Source: Ancylobacter sp. TS-1
GTDB lineage: Bacteria; Pseudomonadota; Alphaproteobacteria; Rhizobiales; Xanthobacteraceae
Direction of reading: 5' to 3'
Length of the DNA: 64,000 nt
Assembly (NCBI RefSeq): GCF_009223885.1
Contig: NZ_CP045144.1
Span: forward strand, 1,984,001-2,048,000
Below are positions 51,288-63,209 of the stretch, in pieces. Each line of letters begins with the position of its first letter. Positions within the stretch are counted from its first letter, which is position 1. Both the position numbers and the translations under genes were made by a program. The notes under the pieces are model-generated. The model was not told the DNA's origin. It worked only from the letters and a program-made list of their open reading frames with translations, and made no database searches.

Positions 51288-51767
51288 TCACTTCTTCTTC
51301 GAGTACATGGCGAGCATCCGGCTGGTCACCAGGAACCCGCCGAAGATGTTCACGCTGGCCAGAACCAGCCCGATGAAGCCGAAGCCCCGCGCCCATTCGG
51401 TGCCCTCGGCCACCGTGTCCACGCCCACCGCCAGCAGCGCCCCCACCACGATCACCGAGGAGATCGCGTTGGTCACGCTCATCAGCGGCGTGTGCAGCGC
51501 CGGCGTCACCGACCACACCACGTAGTAGCCCACGAACACCGCCAGCACGAAGATGGCGAGCCGGAACACGAACGGGTCGATCGCCCCGCCGGTCAGCGCA
51601 TGCGCCGCCGCTCCCGCCGCCTGTCCCGCGATGTCCGCGTAGTTCTGTGCCGCCGCTTCCGCATAGGCCTGCGCCGCCTGTGCCGCCTGGCGCGCCACCT
51701 CGGCCGCCATGCGCGCTCCCTCGACCGCGTTCTGGGCGACCGCGTCGCCCGTTGCCGGATTGGCCAT
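51288..51767 (-). CDS. pntAB: NAD(P) transhydrogenase subunit alpha, membrane part
   Basis: 159 residues from the ATG at 51767 with AGGGGA 9 bases upstream; a TTG three codons earlier is less likely. The N-terminal 65 residues are Ala/Gln-rich and helical. Three to four membrane helices follow ([54 protein letters not shown]), with [17 protein letters not shown] typical of domain II. The split of PntA into two polypeptides is the arrangement seen in Rhodospirillum and other alphaproteobacteria. Confidence 0.93.
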   Translation of the reverse strand: MANPATGDAVAQNAVEGARMAAEVARQAAQAAQAYAEAAAQNYADIAGQAAGAAAHALTGGAIDPFVFRLAIFVLAVFVGYYVVWSVTPALHTPLMSVTNAISSVIVVGALLAVGVDTVAEGTEWARGFGFIGLVLASVNIFGGFLVTSRMLAMYSKKK

Positions 51768-51880
51768 TTCCCTCAATCCCCTGACGTCTGTTCACGAGGC
51801 GCGTGCCGCGCCTGCCCGCGCCGCCCGCCTCTTCATCCCTCTTTGCCGGGCGCGCCCCCGGCGCGCCCGCAAGGCTCAGA

Positions 51881-53026
51881 TCACGCCGCGTCCGCCGGCT
51901 TGAAGGACGGGTGCACCACGACCCCGTCCCGGGTCAGCAGCGTCGCCTTCACAAGCTCGTCGTCCCACTTCACCGAAAGGCTCTTCGTCGCCTTGTCCAC
52001 CAGCGTCTCCACGAAGGCGTACAGGTTCTTGGCGTAGAGCTGCGAGGCCGTGGCCGCCAGACGGCCCGGCACGTTCAGGTGCCCGACGATCTTCGCGCCG
52101 TTCGCCGTCACCACCACCTCGCCGGGGACCGCGCCCTCGACATTGCCGCCGCGCTCCACCGCCAGGTCGATCAGCACCGAGCCCGGCTTCATCGACGCCA
52201 CCATCTCCGCGCTCACCAGCTGCGGCGCCGCCCGGCCCGGGATCAGCGCCGTGGTGATGACGATGTCCTGCTTGGCGATGTGCGTCGCCGTCAGCGCCGC
52301 CTGCTTGGCCTGGTACTCCGCCGACATCGCCTTGGCGTAGCCGCCCGCCGTCTCGGCCTGCTTGAACTCCTCGTCCTCGACCGCGATGAACTTGGCGCCG
52401 AGAGACTCCACCTGCTCCTTCGAGGCCGGGCGCACATCGGTGGCCGAGACCACCGCCCCCAGCCGGCGCGCCGTGGCGATCGCCTGCAGGCCGGCCACGC
52501 CCGCCCCCATCACGAACACCCGCGCCGCCGGCACCGTGCCCGCCGCCGTCATCATCATCGGGAAGGCCCGGCCGAACTCGGCGGCCGCGTCCACCACCGC
52601 GCGATAACCGGCGAGGTTCGCCTGGGAGGACAGCACGTCCATCACCTGCGCCCTTGTGATGCGCGGCATCAGCTCCATCGCGAAGCTCGACACCCCCGCC
52701 TTGGCCAGCGCCTCGAGCTCGCTCTCGTGCCCGTGCGGGTCCATGATGGCGATCGCCAGCGCCCCGGGATTGACCCCCTTCAGCGCCGCCGCCGCAGGAC
52801 GGCGCACCCCGAGCACGATGTCCGCACCCGCGACCGCAGCCGCGTTGTCCGCCACCACCCGCGCCCCCGCGCCCTCATACTCCGAATCCCCGATCCCGGA
52901 CGCAACTCCCGCACCCGACGAGACAAAAACCTCCGCGCCCAATCCAATGTAGCGCTTTACCGTGTCCGGCGAGCCCGCGACGCGCGGTTCGACGGACAGG
53001 TCTTCCTTCACAATTGCCAAACGCAT
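51881..53026 (-). CDS. pntAA: NAD(P) transhydrogenase subunit alpha, NAD-binding part
   Basis: 381 residues related to alanine dehydrogenase. The start (MRLAIVKEDLSVEPRVAGSP) and FVMGAGVAGLQAIATARRLGAVVSATDVR give the NAD(H)-binding Rossmann fold (domain I). IVITTALIPGRAAPQLVSAEMV and DLAVERGGNVEG are typical. The ATG follows GGAGG. First gene of the pntAA-pntAB-pntB unit; 113 bases separate it from pntAB. Confidence 0.95.
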   Translation of the reverse strand: MRLAIVKEDLSVEPRVAGSPDTVKRYIGLGAEVFVSSGAGVASGIGDSEYEGAGARVVADNAAAVAGADIVLGVRRPAAAALKGVNPGALAIAIMDPHGHESELEALAKAGVSSFAMELMPRITRAQVMDVLSSQANLAGYRAVVDAAAEFGRAFPMMMTAAGTVPAARVFVMGAGVAGLQAIATARRLGAVVSATDVRPASKEQVESLGAKFIAVEDEEFKQAETAGGYAKAMSAEYQAKQAALTATHIAKQDIVITTALIPGRAAPQLVSAEMVASMKPGSVLIDLAVERGGNVEGAVPGEVVVTANGAKIVGHLNVPGRLAATASQLYAKNLYAFVETLVDKATKSLSVKWDDELVKATLLTRDGVVVHPSFKPADAA

Positions 53027-53068
53027 TGCCTTCCTCCCAAGAAGGTCCTCAGTCGATTATCTTTATTC

Positions 53069-53090
53069 CCCGGGGCCTTGTGGCCCCGGG
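53069..53090 (-). terminator. Hairpin between pyc and pntAA
   Basis: cccggggcc (53069-53077) pairs perfectly with ggccccggg (53082-53090) around ttgt, 23 bases past the pyc stop in the pyc direction. No T-run follows on the minus strand (GAATAAAG), so it is a weak intrinsic terminator candidate. It also lies in the leader of pntAA. Confidence 0.45.
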
Positions 53091-53113
53091 AGCACGTGTT
53101 CTTCGCGTCGCCC

Positions 53114-56581
<3,468 letters not shown>

Positions 56582-57006
56582 GGCTGCCGATGCCTGTGGT
56601 TGCGGTCTGCGAGTGGCTGGAACGTCGAAAACCTGCATCTGGCTGCGGACTGTGAGGCTCTTCGCCTGCCGCCGCCGGACTCCCGGTGGCCGATGCATCA
56701 GCCATGCCGGAATACCGTGAGGCGGGCGCGGAACCGCACGCTTGACCTTTTTATTGGTATACAGAATTCCGAATGCCAGCAAGGGGATTCCGGCCCGCCC
56801 GGCGCGCCGGAATGCACGCGCCGCACGGCTTTCCGCATGCCGCTATGGCAGGGCGCGAGGGGGAGGAAAGCCACCTGCCGACCTCGCCGCGTCGCGAAAC
56901 AGACACGCTGCAATGCAAGATAACATCCGAGAGACAGGACCCTACTTTTGGTTCATATGAGGACAAGCCGGTGCCGCGCATCGGCGCAGGCACGACGGAG
57001 GATATC
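56582..57006. other. 425-base divergent intergenic region between pyc and pyk
   Basis: No convincing gene: frames run in from both flanking starts but show no conserved sequence or ribosome sites. An AT-rich pocket at about 56745-56775 (tttttattggtatacagaattccg) probably holds promoter elements for one or both genes; on the minus strand TATACC is a possible -10 box for pyc. attccgg (56786-56792) and ccggaat (56806-56812) form a hairpin arm. The leader of pyk would be up to about 230 bases, long enough for regulation. Confidence 0.4.
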
Positions 57007-58554
57007 ATGGTGAGCAGGCGTGAACGCGCGACCAAGATCGTGGCGACGCTGGGTCCGGCATCTTCGAGCCCGGACATGATCAAGGCCCTTTACGAGGCCG
57101 GGGTCGATGTGTTCCGGCTGAATTTCAGCCATGGCACGCAGGAGAACCATGGCCGCGTGCTCGGCTCGGTACGGGCGCTCGAAAAGGACGTCGGCCGCCC
57201 GATCGGCGTGCTGGCCGACCTGCAGGGGCCGAAGCTGCGCCTTGGCCGTTTCGTCGACGGCTTCATCAACCTGACCCCGGGCACCACGCTGCGCTTCGAC
57301 ACCGACAGCACGCCGGGCGACGAGAAGCGCGTGTCGATCCCGCATCCCGAGATTCTGGAAGCCCTGCATGAGGGCTCCACCGTGCTGCTGGACGACGGCA
57401 AGGTGCGCGTGCGCGTCGTCAAGAAGGGCGCCGGCTTCATCGAGGCCGAGGTCGTCGCCGGCACCAAGCTGTCCAACAACAAGGGCTTCAACGTCCCCGA
57501 CGTGCTGCTGCCGGTCTCGGCGCTCACCGACAAGGACCGCGCCGACCTGTTCTTCGCCCTCGACCTCGGCGTCGAGTGGATCGCGCTCTCCTTCGTGCAG
57601 CGCCCCGAAGACGTGATCGAGGCCAAGGAGCTGATCCAGGGCCGCGCCCAGATCAACCTGAAGCTGGAGAAGCCGCTCGCGGTCGAGCACCTCACCCGCC
57701 TCACCGAGCTGTCCGACAGCATCATGGTGGCGCGCGGCGATCTCGGCGTCGAGCTGTCGCTGCCGGAAATCCCGGCGCTGCAGAAGCGCGTCATCCGCGA
57801 ATCCCGCCGCCTCGGCAAGCCGGTGATCGTGGCGACGCAGATGCTGGAATCGATGATCAGCGCCCCGGTGCCGACCCGCGCCGAGGTGTCCGACGTCGCC
57901 ACCGCCGTCTATGACGGCGCCGACGCGGTGATGCTCTCGGCCGAAAGCGCGGCCGGCCAGTATCCCGTCGAGGCCGTGGCGATGATGGACCAGATCATCA
58001 AGCAGGTGGAGCGCGACGAAGGCTACCGCGCGATCATCGAATCGCAGCGCCCCGACGCCGGCCACTCGGTCGCCGACGCGGTGACGCAGGCCGCCTATCA
58101 CGCCGCCCTGTCGATCGACGCCGCCGCCATCGTCACCTACACGCTGTCGGGCACCACGACGCTGCACGCCGCGCGCGAGCGCCCGCGCATTCCGATCATC
58201 GGCATTGCCAGCCAGCTTTCCACCGCCCGCCGCCTGGTGATGTCCTACGGCGTGCACGTGGTGCATGCGCCCGAGGAGATCCACACCTTCGGCGAGATGG
58301 CGGCCAAGGCGACGCAGGTGACGGTGGAGCACGGCTTCGCCAAGGAAGGCGACAAGATCGCCATCACCGCGGGCGTGCCCTTCGCCACCCCCGGCACCAC
58401 CAATGTTCTGCGCCTCGTGACCATCGACAAGTCGATGGCCGCCCGCAAGCCGCAGGGCGAGGACAAGACCGACACGCTGCGCCCGCGCGCGGCGGCCAAG
58501 AGCGCCGGCGGCGATGCCGTCCGCTCGGCGCCGGTCGACGACAAGGCGGAGTGA
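57007..58554 (+). CDS. pyk: Pyruvate kinase
   Basis: 515 residues from the ATG at 57007, with GGAGG 5 bases upstream; the longer frame to 56773 is unconserved. RATKIVATLGPASSSP, FRLNFSHGTQ (substrate/K+), the catalytic Lys in NLKLEKPLAVEHL, Mg-binding Asp in MVARGDLGVELSL, Thr in VATQMLESM, and RAEVSDVATAVYDGADAVMLSAESAAGQYP are all present. It makes ATP and pyruvate from PEP. About 35 extra C-terminal residues, Lys/Ala/Asp-rich, extend it beyond the usual 480. The divergent pyc consumes its product. Confidence 0.96.
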   Translation: MVSRRERATKIVATLGPASSSPDMIKALYEAGVDVFRLNFSHGTQENHGRVLGSVRALEKDVGRPIGVLADLQGPKLRLGRFVDGFINLTPGTTLRFDTDSTPGDEKRVSIPHPEILEALHEGSTVLLDDGKVRVRVVKKGAGFIEAEVVAGTKLSNNKGFNVPDVLLPVSALTDKDRADLFFALDLGVEWIALSFVQRPEDVIEAKELIQGRAQINLKLEKPLAVEHLTRLTELSDSIMVARGDLGVELSLPEIPALQKRVIRESRRLGKPVIVATQMLESMISAPVPTRAEVSDVATAVYDGADAVMLSAESAAGQYPVEAVAMMDQIIKQVERDEGYRAIIESQRPDAGHSVADAVTQAAYHAALSIDAAAIVTYTLSGTTTLHAARERPRIPIIGIASQLSTARRLVMSYGVHVVHAPEEIHTFGEMAAKATQVTVEHGFAKEGDKIAITAGVPFATPGTTNVLRLVTIDKSMAARKPQGEDKTDTLRPRAAAKSAGGDAVRSAPVDDKAE

Positions 58555-58602
58555 CGCGCCGCTTGGCGCTCCCTGCCCGAAGGCAGACCCGCCCGAAAAC
58601 AG

Positions 58603-58628
58603 AAAGGCCCGCGCGAGCGGGCCTTTTT
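58603..58628 (+). terminator. Intrinsic terminator after pyk
   Basis: Stem ggcccgc (58606-58612) and gcgggcc (58617-58623), loop gcga, then ttttt (58624-58628). The flanking aaa/ttt lengthen the stem. It lies 51 bases after the pyk stop and has all the features of a Rho-independent terminator. The convergent L,D-transpeptidase gene ends 43 bases further on. Confidence 0.85.
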
Positions 58629-58670
58629 CATATCCGGCTCCTCGCGCCGCAGCGCGCGGCGCCTGCCCGC

Positions 58671-59195
58671 TCAGGGAAGCATCACCACCGGCGTGCCGAT
58701 GCCGACGCGGCCGAACAGGTCGATGATGTCGTCATTGTGCATGCGCACGCAGCCATAGGACGCGAAGGTACCGATCGACTTCGGCCGGTTGGTGCCGTGG
58801 ATCGCGTACTGCCCGCCGCCGGAAAGCGTCATGGCCCGCTCGCCCATCGGATTCTCCGGCGTGCCGCCGGGAATGACATTGGGCAGCTTCGGGTTGTCGC
58901 GGCGGATCTCCTCGGGCGGCGACCAGGCCGGGCGCACATATTTGCCGTCGATGCGCACGGTGCCCCGCCACTGCTTGCCGTTGCGCCCCACCGCCACCGG
59001 GTAGCGCAGCGCCTTGCCCTGGCCGAGCACGAGATAGAGCCGGCGCTCCTTGGTGCTGACCACGATGGTGCCCGGCGCATAGCCCGGCTTCTCGAAGGCC
59101 ACGGTCTCGCGCGCCTGCGCACCCTCGGGCGCGCCGGCGGTGAGGAAAAACGACGCCGCGAGGGCGGCCAGAATCGAAAACTTCCGCACGGTCAT
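58671..59195 (-). CDS. L,D-transpeptidase (YkuD domain)
   Basis: 174 residues from MTVRKFSIL at 59195. A signal peptide (about 1-28, ending GAQA) leads to a YkuD domain with the catalytic motif YAIHGTNRP (His133) ... ASYGCVRMHNDD (Cys149, Arg151). TIVVSTKERRLYLVLG is the usual domain start. Such periplasmic enzymes form 3-3 cross-links or attach proteins to peptidoglycan; 3-3 links are abundant in Rhizobiales. No peptidoglycan-binding domain accompanies it. It converges on pyk. Confidence 0.92.
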   Translation of the reverse strand: MTVRKFSILAALAASFFLTAGAPEGAQARETVAFEKPGYAPGTIVVSTKERRLYLVLGQGKALRYPVAVGRNGKQWRGTVRIDGKYVRPAWSPPEEIRRDNPKLPNVIPGGTPENPMGERAMTLSGGGQYAIHGTNRPKSIGTFASYGCVRMHNDDIIDLFGRVGIGTPVVMLP

Positions 59196-59451
59196 GTCCG
59201 AACTCTTCGAAGGACGATGGCCGGGTGATACCAGAAATGCCCTGCCAGGGCCGCCCCCTGACGCGCGAACGTGGCGCAACGGCAGGGTTTCGCGCCATTT
59301 TTGCAACAGTCGGCGAAAACCGCCGATGCAACCCGCGTGGCGCCTTGCGTTCAATTGCACGTGTTAACCGGACGGATTATTCCTTGTCTCGACGAGACCT
59401 CGGTTGCCCCGCAGGCCAGCTCTTCACCCTACCAATAGAAGGTACCTTCCC

Positions 59452-59619
59452 ATGATCAAGACTCTGCTCGTCGCTTCCGTGTCGGTCCTCATGGTGGGCG
59501 GCGCGCTGGCCGCTGACCTCCCGCAGCCGCAGCCGGTCAAGGCCGAAGCTGCTCCGATCGGCAAGTCCCCGATCGGCAAGTCCCCGGTCGGCAAGTCGCC
59601 GGTCGTCACCAAGGGCTGA
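59452..59619 (+). CDS. Small secreted peptide with PIGKS repeats, unknown function
   Basis: 55 residues, not recognised as any family. A clear Sec signal (residues 1-20, MIKTLLVASVSVLMVGGALA) is followed by a 35-residue mature part: DLPQPQPVKAEAAP, then PIGKS, PIGKS, PVGKS and a short basic end. It is cationic and Pro/Lys-rich with no Cys. AAGG lies upstream of the ATG at acceptable distance. A hairpin follows the stop. It stands between the divergent L,D-transpeptidase and the H...C secreted protein. It could be an exported antimicrobial-like or wall-binding peptide; this is only a guess. Confidence 0.6.
   Translation: MIKTLLVASVSVLMVGGALAADLPQPQPVKAEAAPIGKSPIGKSPVGKSPVVTKG
59554..59598 (+). 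repeat. Three 15-bp tandem repeats encoding PIGKS
   Basis: Units at 59554-59568 and 59569-59583 are identical (ccgatcggcaagtcc); the third (59584-59598) differs at two positions. The identical first two copies suggest recent slippage-type duplication, so copy number may vary between strains. Confidence 0.75.
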
Positions 59620-59624
59620 TTTTT

Positions 59625-59651
59625 CGACATCGGGCCCGTACCCGGATGTCG
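59625..59651 (+). terminator. Hairpin after the small secreted peptide gene
   Basis: cgacatc (59625-59631) pairs with gatgtcg (59645-59651), with ggg/ccc continuing the stem inside and one bulged base. It starts 5 bases after the stop codon. No T-run follows; the T-run (ttttt) lies before it, so the element may also act as a transcript-end structure. Confidence 0.4.
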
Positions 59652-59659
59652 CGTCGTGC

Positions 59660-59688
59660 TTGACATGTCCGCGGCGGGCCCGATCCTG
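59660..59688 (+). promoter_or_regulatory. Candidate promoter for the H...C secreted protein gene
   Basis: A perfect -35 TTGACA (59660-59665), a 17-base spacer and ATCCTG (59683-59688). It would start transcription about 30 bases before the ATG at 59724. The -10 hexamer is weak, as is common in GC-rich alphaproteobacteria. Confidence 0.4.
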
Positions 59689-59723
59689 CGCGCGATCGGA
59701 TCAAGAGGCGACGAGGTGCCGGC

Positions 59724-60464
59724 ATGATGTTGTTTACGCTCCAGGCAAAGCGCCGCTGCCTCGCAGTGGCGCTTTGCGCTTTCTCGGCGATGTCCCTCGG
59801 CATCGCCCCGGCCTTCGCCGTCACCGACAGCGCGGCCACTTCCGCCCCGGGCGATGCGCCGGCGAGCGCCGCTCCCGTGGCGGCGCCCGCGCCGACCACC
59901 ACGGCACAGTCCGGCACGGCACAGTCCGCGACGGCGCAGCCCGCCAAGCCGCGCAAGAAGACCGACGCGCCGGCGACCGCCAGCGCCTCGAAGCCCGCCG
60001 CCTCCCAGGCCCGCGGCCCCTATTACGTCGATTTCCGCGCCCGCACCGCCGCCAGCTACGGCCATGCCTTCCTCTGGTACGGCAAGTCGAGCGAGCGCGA
60101 GGTCGAGGTCGCCGGCCTTCACCCGGCCACCGACAGCCCGGTTCCCTACATGCTCGGCCACATGATGCCGGTGCCCTCCGAGACCGGCGCCAGCTATGGC
60201 GATCTCGACGAGGAGTATCTCCTCGCCAATTACCGCGTCTATCTGAGCGACGAGGACGCGCCGAAGGTCTTCGCCTATATCCAGAAGCTGCAGAAGACGA
60301 CGCCGTTCTGGAACGCGACGACCACCAACTGCACCTGGTTCATCGGGCAGGTGGCGTCCTTCATGGGCCTGAAGACGCCCTGGCACATGATGTTCCCGGA
60401 AGACTACGTCAATGAGCTCAAGAAGGTGAACGGCGGACGCGACGTCGCGACGCTCGGCAAGTGA
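59724..60464 (+). CDS. Secreted protein, possible permuted papain-like (LRAT/NlpC-type) hydrolase
   Basis: 246 residues. Signal peptide (about 1-32, ending APAFA), then an Ala/Thr/Pro-rich linker to about 97, then a compact domain. That domain opens with YYVDFRARTAASYGHAFLWYGK and later has TTTNCTWFIGQVASFMG. A His (114) ahead of a Cys (203) preceded by Asn is the order found in circularly permuted papain-like folds such as DUF4105 and LRAT-type proteins; other conserved-looking points are YMLGHMMP and EEYLLANYRVYLS. I do not recognise the exact family. If the inference holds, it is a periplasmic peptidase or acyltransferase. Confidence 0.6.
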   Translation: MMLFTLQAKRRCLAVALCAFSAMSLGIAPAFAVTDSAATSAPGDAPASAAPVAAPAPTTTAQSGTAQSATAQPAKPRKKTDAPATASASKPAASQARGPYYVDFRARTAASYGHAFLWYGKSSEREVEVAGLHPATDSPVPYMLGHMMPVPSETGASYGDLDEEYLLANYRVYLSDEDAPKVFAYIQKLQKTTPFWNATTTNCTWFIGQVASFMGLKTPWHMMFPEDYVNELKKVNGGRDVATLGK

Positions 60465-60527
60465 GCCGCCCCCGGGGCGCCGCGCGTCCCGGGCACCCTG
60501 CCGCTTCCTAACTGAACCGGGCCGGTA

Positions 60528-61679
60528 ATGCCGCTGCGTGCCGCCGAAACCCCGCAGGCGCCGGCCGGCACGGCGCGGATCGTCTGCCTCGACGGGCTGC
60601 GCGGCGTTGCCGCCTGCGCCGTGGTGGCGTTCCACTTCTTCTACGCCTTCACCCCCGCCTTGTTCGCCGACAAGGCCCGCACCGGCTTCACCCTGTTCGA
60701 CACGCCGCTGGCCGTGCTGTGGAACGGCCATTTCGCGGTGGCGGTGTTCTTCGTCCTCTCCGGCTTCGTGCTCGCCACCTCCGCGCCGAAATCCGTCCGC
60801 GAGGCGCCGCTGATGATCGGGCTGCGCTATCTGCGCCTCGGCCTGCCGGCGCTGGCCTCCTCCATCCTCGCCTGGGCCTGGCTGACCAGCTTCCCCGACG
60901 CGGCGCGCGAGGTGCAGGCGCTCACCGGCAGCCCGTGGTTCCGCTGGACCTACCAGCCGCCCATTCCCCCGCTCTCGCAGGCAATCTGGGAGGGTGCGGT
61001 CGGCGTGTTCGTGGACGGCACCACGCGGTTCAACAACCCGCTCTGGACCATGCAGGCCGAGTTCATCGGCTCGATTCTGGTCTATGGCGGCTATGCCGTG
61101 CTGCGCGGACGCGCCCGGCCGGTCGCCATGGCGCTCGGCCTCGTCGCCTTCCCGCTGCTGGGCCTGTTCTACCTCGCCGCCTTCTGCGGCGGCGCGCTGG
61201 TCTATGAGCTGCGCCACCGGCTGCGCGACCATCTCCGGCTCGGCCTGGGCCTCGCCCTCGCCGGGCTGGTGCTGGGCGCCACCTTTCCCGGCCGCGCCCC
61301 CGGCGAGGATCTCGCCAGCCAGTTCGCCGCCTTCCTCGGACGGGACGGGTCGCGTCAGGCCGGGGCGATCCTGCTGCTGGTCGCGGTGCTCATCACGCCG
61401 CCGCTGCGCCGCTTCTTCGAGACGGCCCCGCTGCAACGGCTCGGCGAACTGTCCTTCCCGATCTATCTCGTGCATGTGCCGCTGATCGTGGCGCCGGCCT
61501 CGGCGATCTTCGCCGACCTCGCGCCGCTGACCGCCCCGGCGCTCGCCGCGCTGTTTGTTGGCACCTGCCTCGCCACGTTGGCGCTCGGCCAGCTCTTCCT
61601 GATCGCGGTGGAACGGCCGGTGCTCGTCGGCCTGAAGGCGATACGCACCCGTGCCCGGGCGCGCCTCGCCGCGCCCTGA
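60528..61679 (+). CDS. Acyltransferase family 3 membrane protein
   Basis: 383 residues with about ten membrane helices. The N-terminal CLDGLRGVAACAVVAFHFF contains the R-x-(10)-H motif of acyltransferase 3 proteins (Arg25, catalytic His36), and FFVLSGFVLA plus NPLWTMQAEFIGSIL are typical of OafA/NodX-like members. Such proteins O-acetylate or succinylate envelope sugars. It lies 63 bases behind the H...C secreted protein and converges on bcsN, so modification of an exopolysaccharide, possibly cellulose or O-antigen, is suggested but unproven. There is no SGNH domain. Confidence 0.88.
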   Translation: MPLRAAETPQAPAGTARIVCLDGLRGVAACAVVAFHFFYAFTPALFADKARTGFTLFDTPLAVLWNGHFAVAVFFVLSGFVLATSAPKSVREAPLMIGLRYLRLGLPALASSILAWAWLTSFPDAAREVQALTGSPWFRWTYQPPIPPLSQAIWEGAVGVFVDGTTRFNNPLWTMQAEFIGSILVYGGYAVLRGRARPVAMALGLVAFPLLGLFYLAAFCGGALVYELRHRLRDHLRLGLGLALAGLVLGATFPGRAPGEDLASQFAAFLGRDGSRQAGAILLLVAVLITPPLRRFFETAPLQRLGELSFPIYLVHVPLIVAPASAIFADLAPLTAPALAALFVGTCLATLALGQLFLIAVERPVLVGLKAIRTRARARLAAP

Positions 61680-61774
61680 GCCACCGTGTCCGGGCGGCTC
61701 CGCAGCTTGAGCAAACCGGGCCGGATCGCCCGCGCGTCAGGCTTCCGCGAAACCGCGCGGCAGGTGGTGTCCGC

Positions 61775-62977
61775 TCACGGCGTCGGCGAGGGATAGCTGC
61801 TCGCGCCGGGCACCAGCCGCACCGGATCGCCGACGGACCCTGCCGCCGGACGTGTCCCGCCGATCGGGGGGACACCGGGCAGGGTCGGAGGTGCCGAGAA
61901 GGGCGAGGTCTGCACGGGCGTCTGCACCGTGCGCGCCGGCGCCTGATCGACCACCGCGCCGGCGGGCGGGCGCCCCTGCACCACATTGGGCTGGGTCGCC
62001 GGCGCCAATTGGGCGGCACCGGCCGGCCCCGGCACCTGCGGGTAACCCTCATAGGGGTCGACCAGATTGCCCTGCGGCAGGCCGCCGCCCTGATAGATCG
62101 TCTCCGGCTGCGGGATCGCGCTGCCATAGCGCGGCCGGGCGCGGCGCGGTGCACCGCGCGAGGGCTCCGCCACCGGGCCCACCGAGCCGGTCAGGTCGTC
62201 GCCGCCCATCCAGCCGTCGAGCACCGTGCCGTCGCCCTGCAGGCCCGAGGGATAGGCGAGCGGCCCGCCGATCCGGCCGATGCCTTCCGGCTCGCCGAGC
62301 GGGCGTCCGTAAGGCTGCCAGACATAGGGCAGGAAATAGCCGTTGATCGAGTAGCGGTACATCACCCGCAGCAGGTCCTGCTCGGTGGCGCCGATCTGGC
62401 ACAGGCGCAGCCGGATCGACATCGAGCCGCGGTCGCGGAAGCTGAGGAACATCGGCACCTGCGACTGGATGCGCTGCCAGCCATAGATGCACAATTCGCC
62501 GCCGCCGGCGTTTCCGATCGCGTAGTTGAACGGTCCGTAGCGGTTCTGGACGAAGTAGTTCGAGGTGTACATCGTCACGGAGGGCATGCGGTCGACCATC
62601 TCCTGGTCGATGACCTCCGTACTGAGGAAATCATCCGCGCGGGTGTTCTCCCAGCCCGTGCGGCCCTTCACCGGCCCGAAGAAGACGACGTACAGGGCAT
62701 TCTGGCCGCGAGAATGCGAGTTCGTGCCGAGCACGATCTCCTGTTCAAGGGCATTGAGGTAATTTGTCTGCACCACGGCGATCACGGGCGGGGTCGAGCC
62801 CGGCTCGGGAAGCACGAGCGCGTCCGCGACCTCCACCTCTGTCGTGAGGTTGGCGACCTGCGGATTCTGGCCCTGCCAAGGCCCCTGCCACGGATACATG
62901 GCGCAGCCCGACGCGACGAGCGCAACGGATGCGACCAGGCATCCGGACAGAATTTTGCGCGTGTTCCGTCCCGTCAT
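61775..62977 (-). CDS. bcsN: Cellulose biosynthesis lipoprotein BcsN
   Basis: 400 residues from MTGRNTRKIL at 62977, with AAGGGG just upstream. Lipobox VASGC (Cys25). The region LEQEIVLGTNSHSRGQNALYVVFFGPV and the following segment match BcsN, a protein found almost only with cellulose genes of Rhizobiales; its exact role in cellulose export or fibril formation is unknown. After about residue 230 the sequence turns Pro/Gly-rich and unstructured. It is divergent from bcsA across 232 bases, which supports the assignment. Confidence 0.88.
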   Translation of the reverse strand: MTGRNTRKILSGCLVASVALVASGCAMYPWQGPWQGQNPQVANLTTEVEVADALVLPEPGSTPPVIAVVQTNYLNALEQEIVLGTNSHSRGQNALYVVFFGPVKGRTGWENTRADDFLSTEVIDQEMVDRMPSVTMYTSNYFVQNRYGPFNYAIGNAGGGELCIYGWQRIQSQVPMFLSFRDRGSMSIRLRLCQIGATEQDLLRVMYRYSINGYFLPYVWQPYGRPLGEPEGIGRIGGPLAYPSGLQGDGTVLDGWMGGDDLTGSVGPVAEPSRGAPRRARPRYGSAIPQPETIYQGGGLPQGNLVDPYEGYPQVPGPAGAAQLAPATQPNVVQGRPPAGAVVDQAPARTVQTPVQTSPFSAPPTLPGVPPIGGTRPAAGSVGDPVRLVPGASSYPSPTP

Positions 62978-63209
62978 AGCCCCTTCGACGCTCGCGCTTG
63001 CGGATGGCGCCCCCACGCTGCGGCAATCCCCGGACCACGACTTTCGCCGCGACCGAATCACTTGTGCATCTGACTTTAGCTTGCGGACTCACGAGGTGGA
63101 ATCGTGCCGAGAGACGACAGCTTCGAAAATGGATAGATTTCTTCAACTTATGCGCTTTAAGACACGTGAGGTGCTGGTTTCGGCGGGGGCTGGAAAAGCA
63201 GGAAACTCG
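62978..63209. promoter_or_regulatory. Divergent bcsN/bcsA control region
   Basis: 232 bases without a gene and visibly less GC-rich than the flanks, as expected for two divergent promoters. cacga (63090-63094) and tcgtg (63102-63106) form a short inverted repeat near the middle that could bind a regulator. No confident -10/-35 pair stands out. Confidence 0.35.

Noticed and set aside
59554..59598. Tandem 15-bp repeats as a CRISPR or origin iteron array
   Set aside because: No spacers, only three units, and the repeats are in frame within a signal-peptide gene.
63122..63163. AT-rich stretch upstream of bcsA as a transferred element
   Set aside because: It is short, intergenic and divergent; AT richness here is adequately explained by promoter function.
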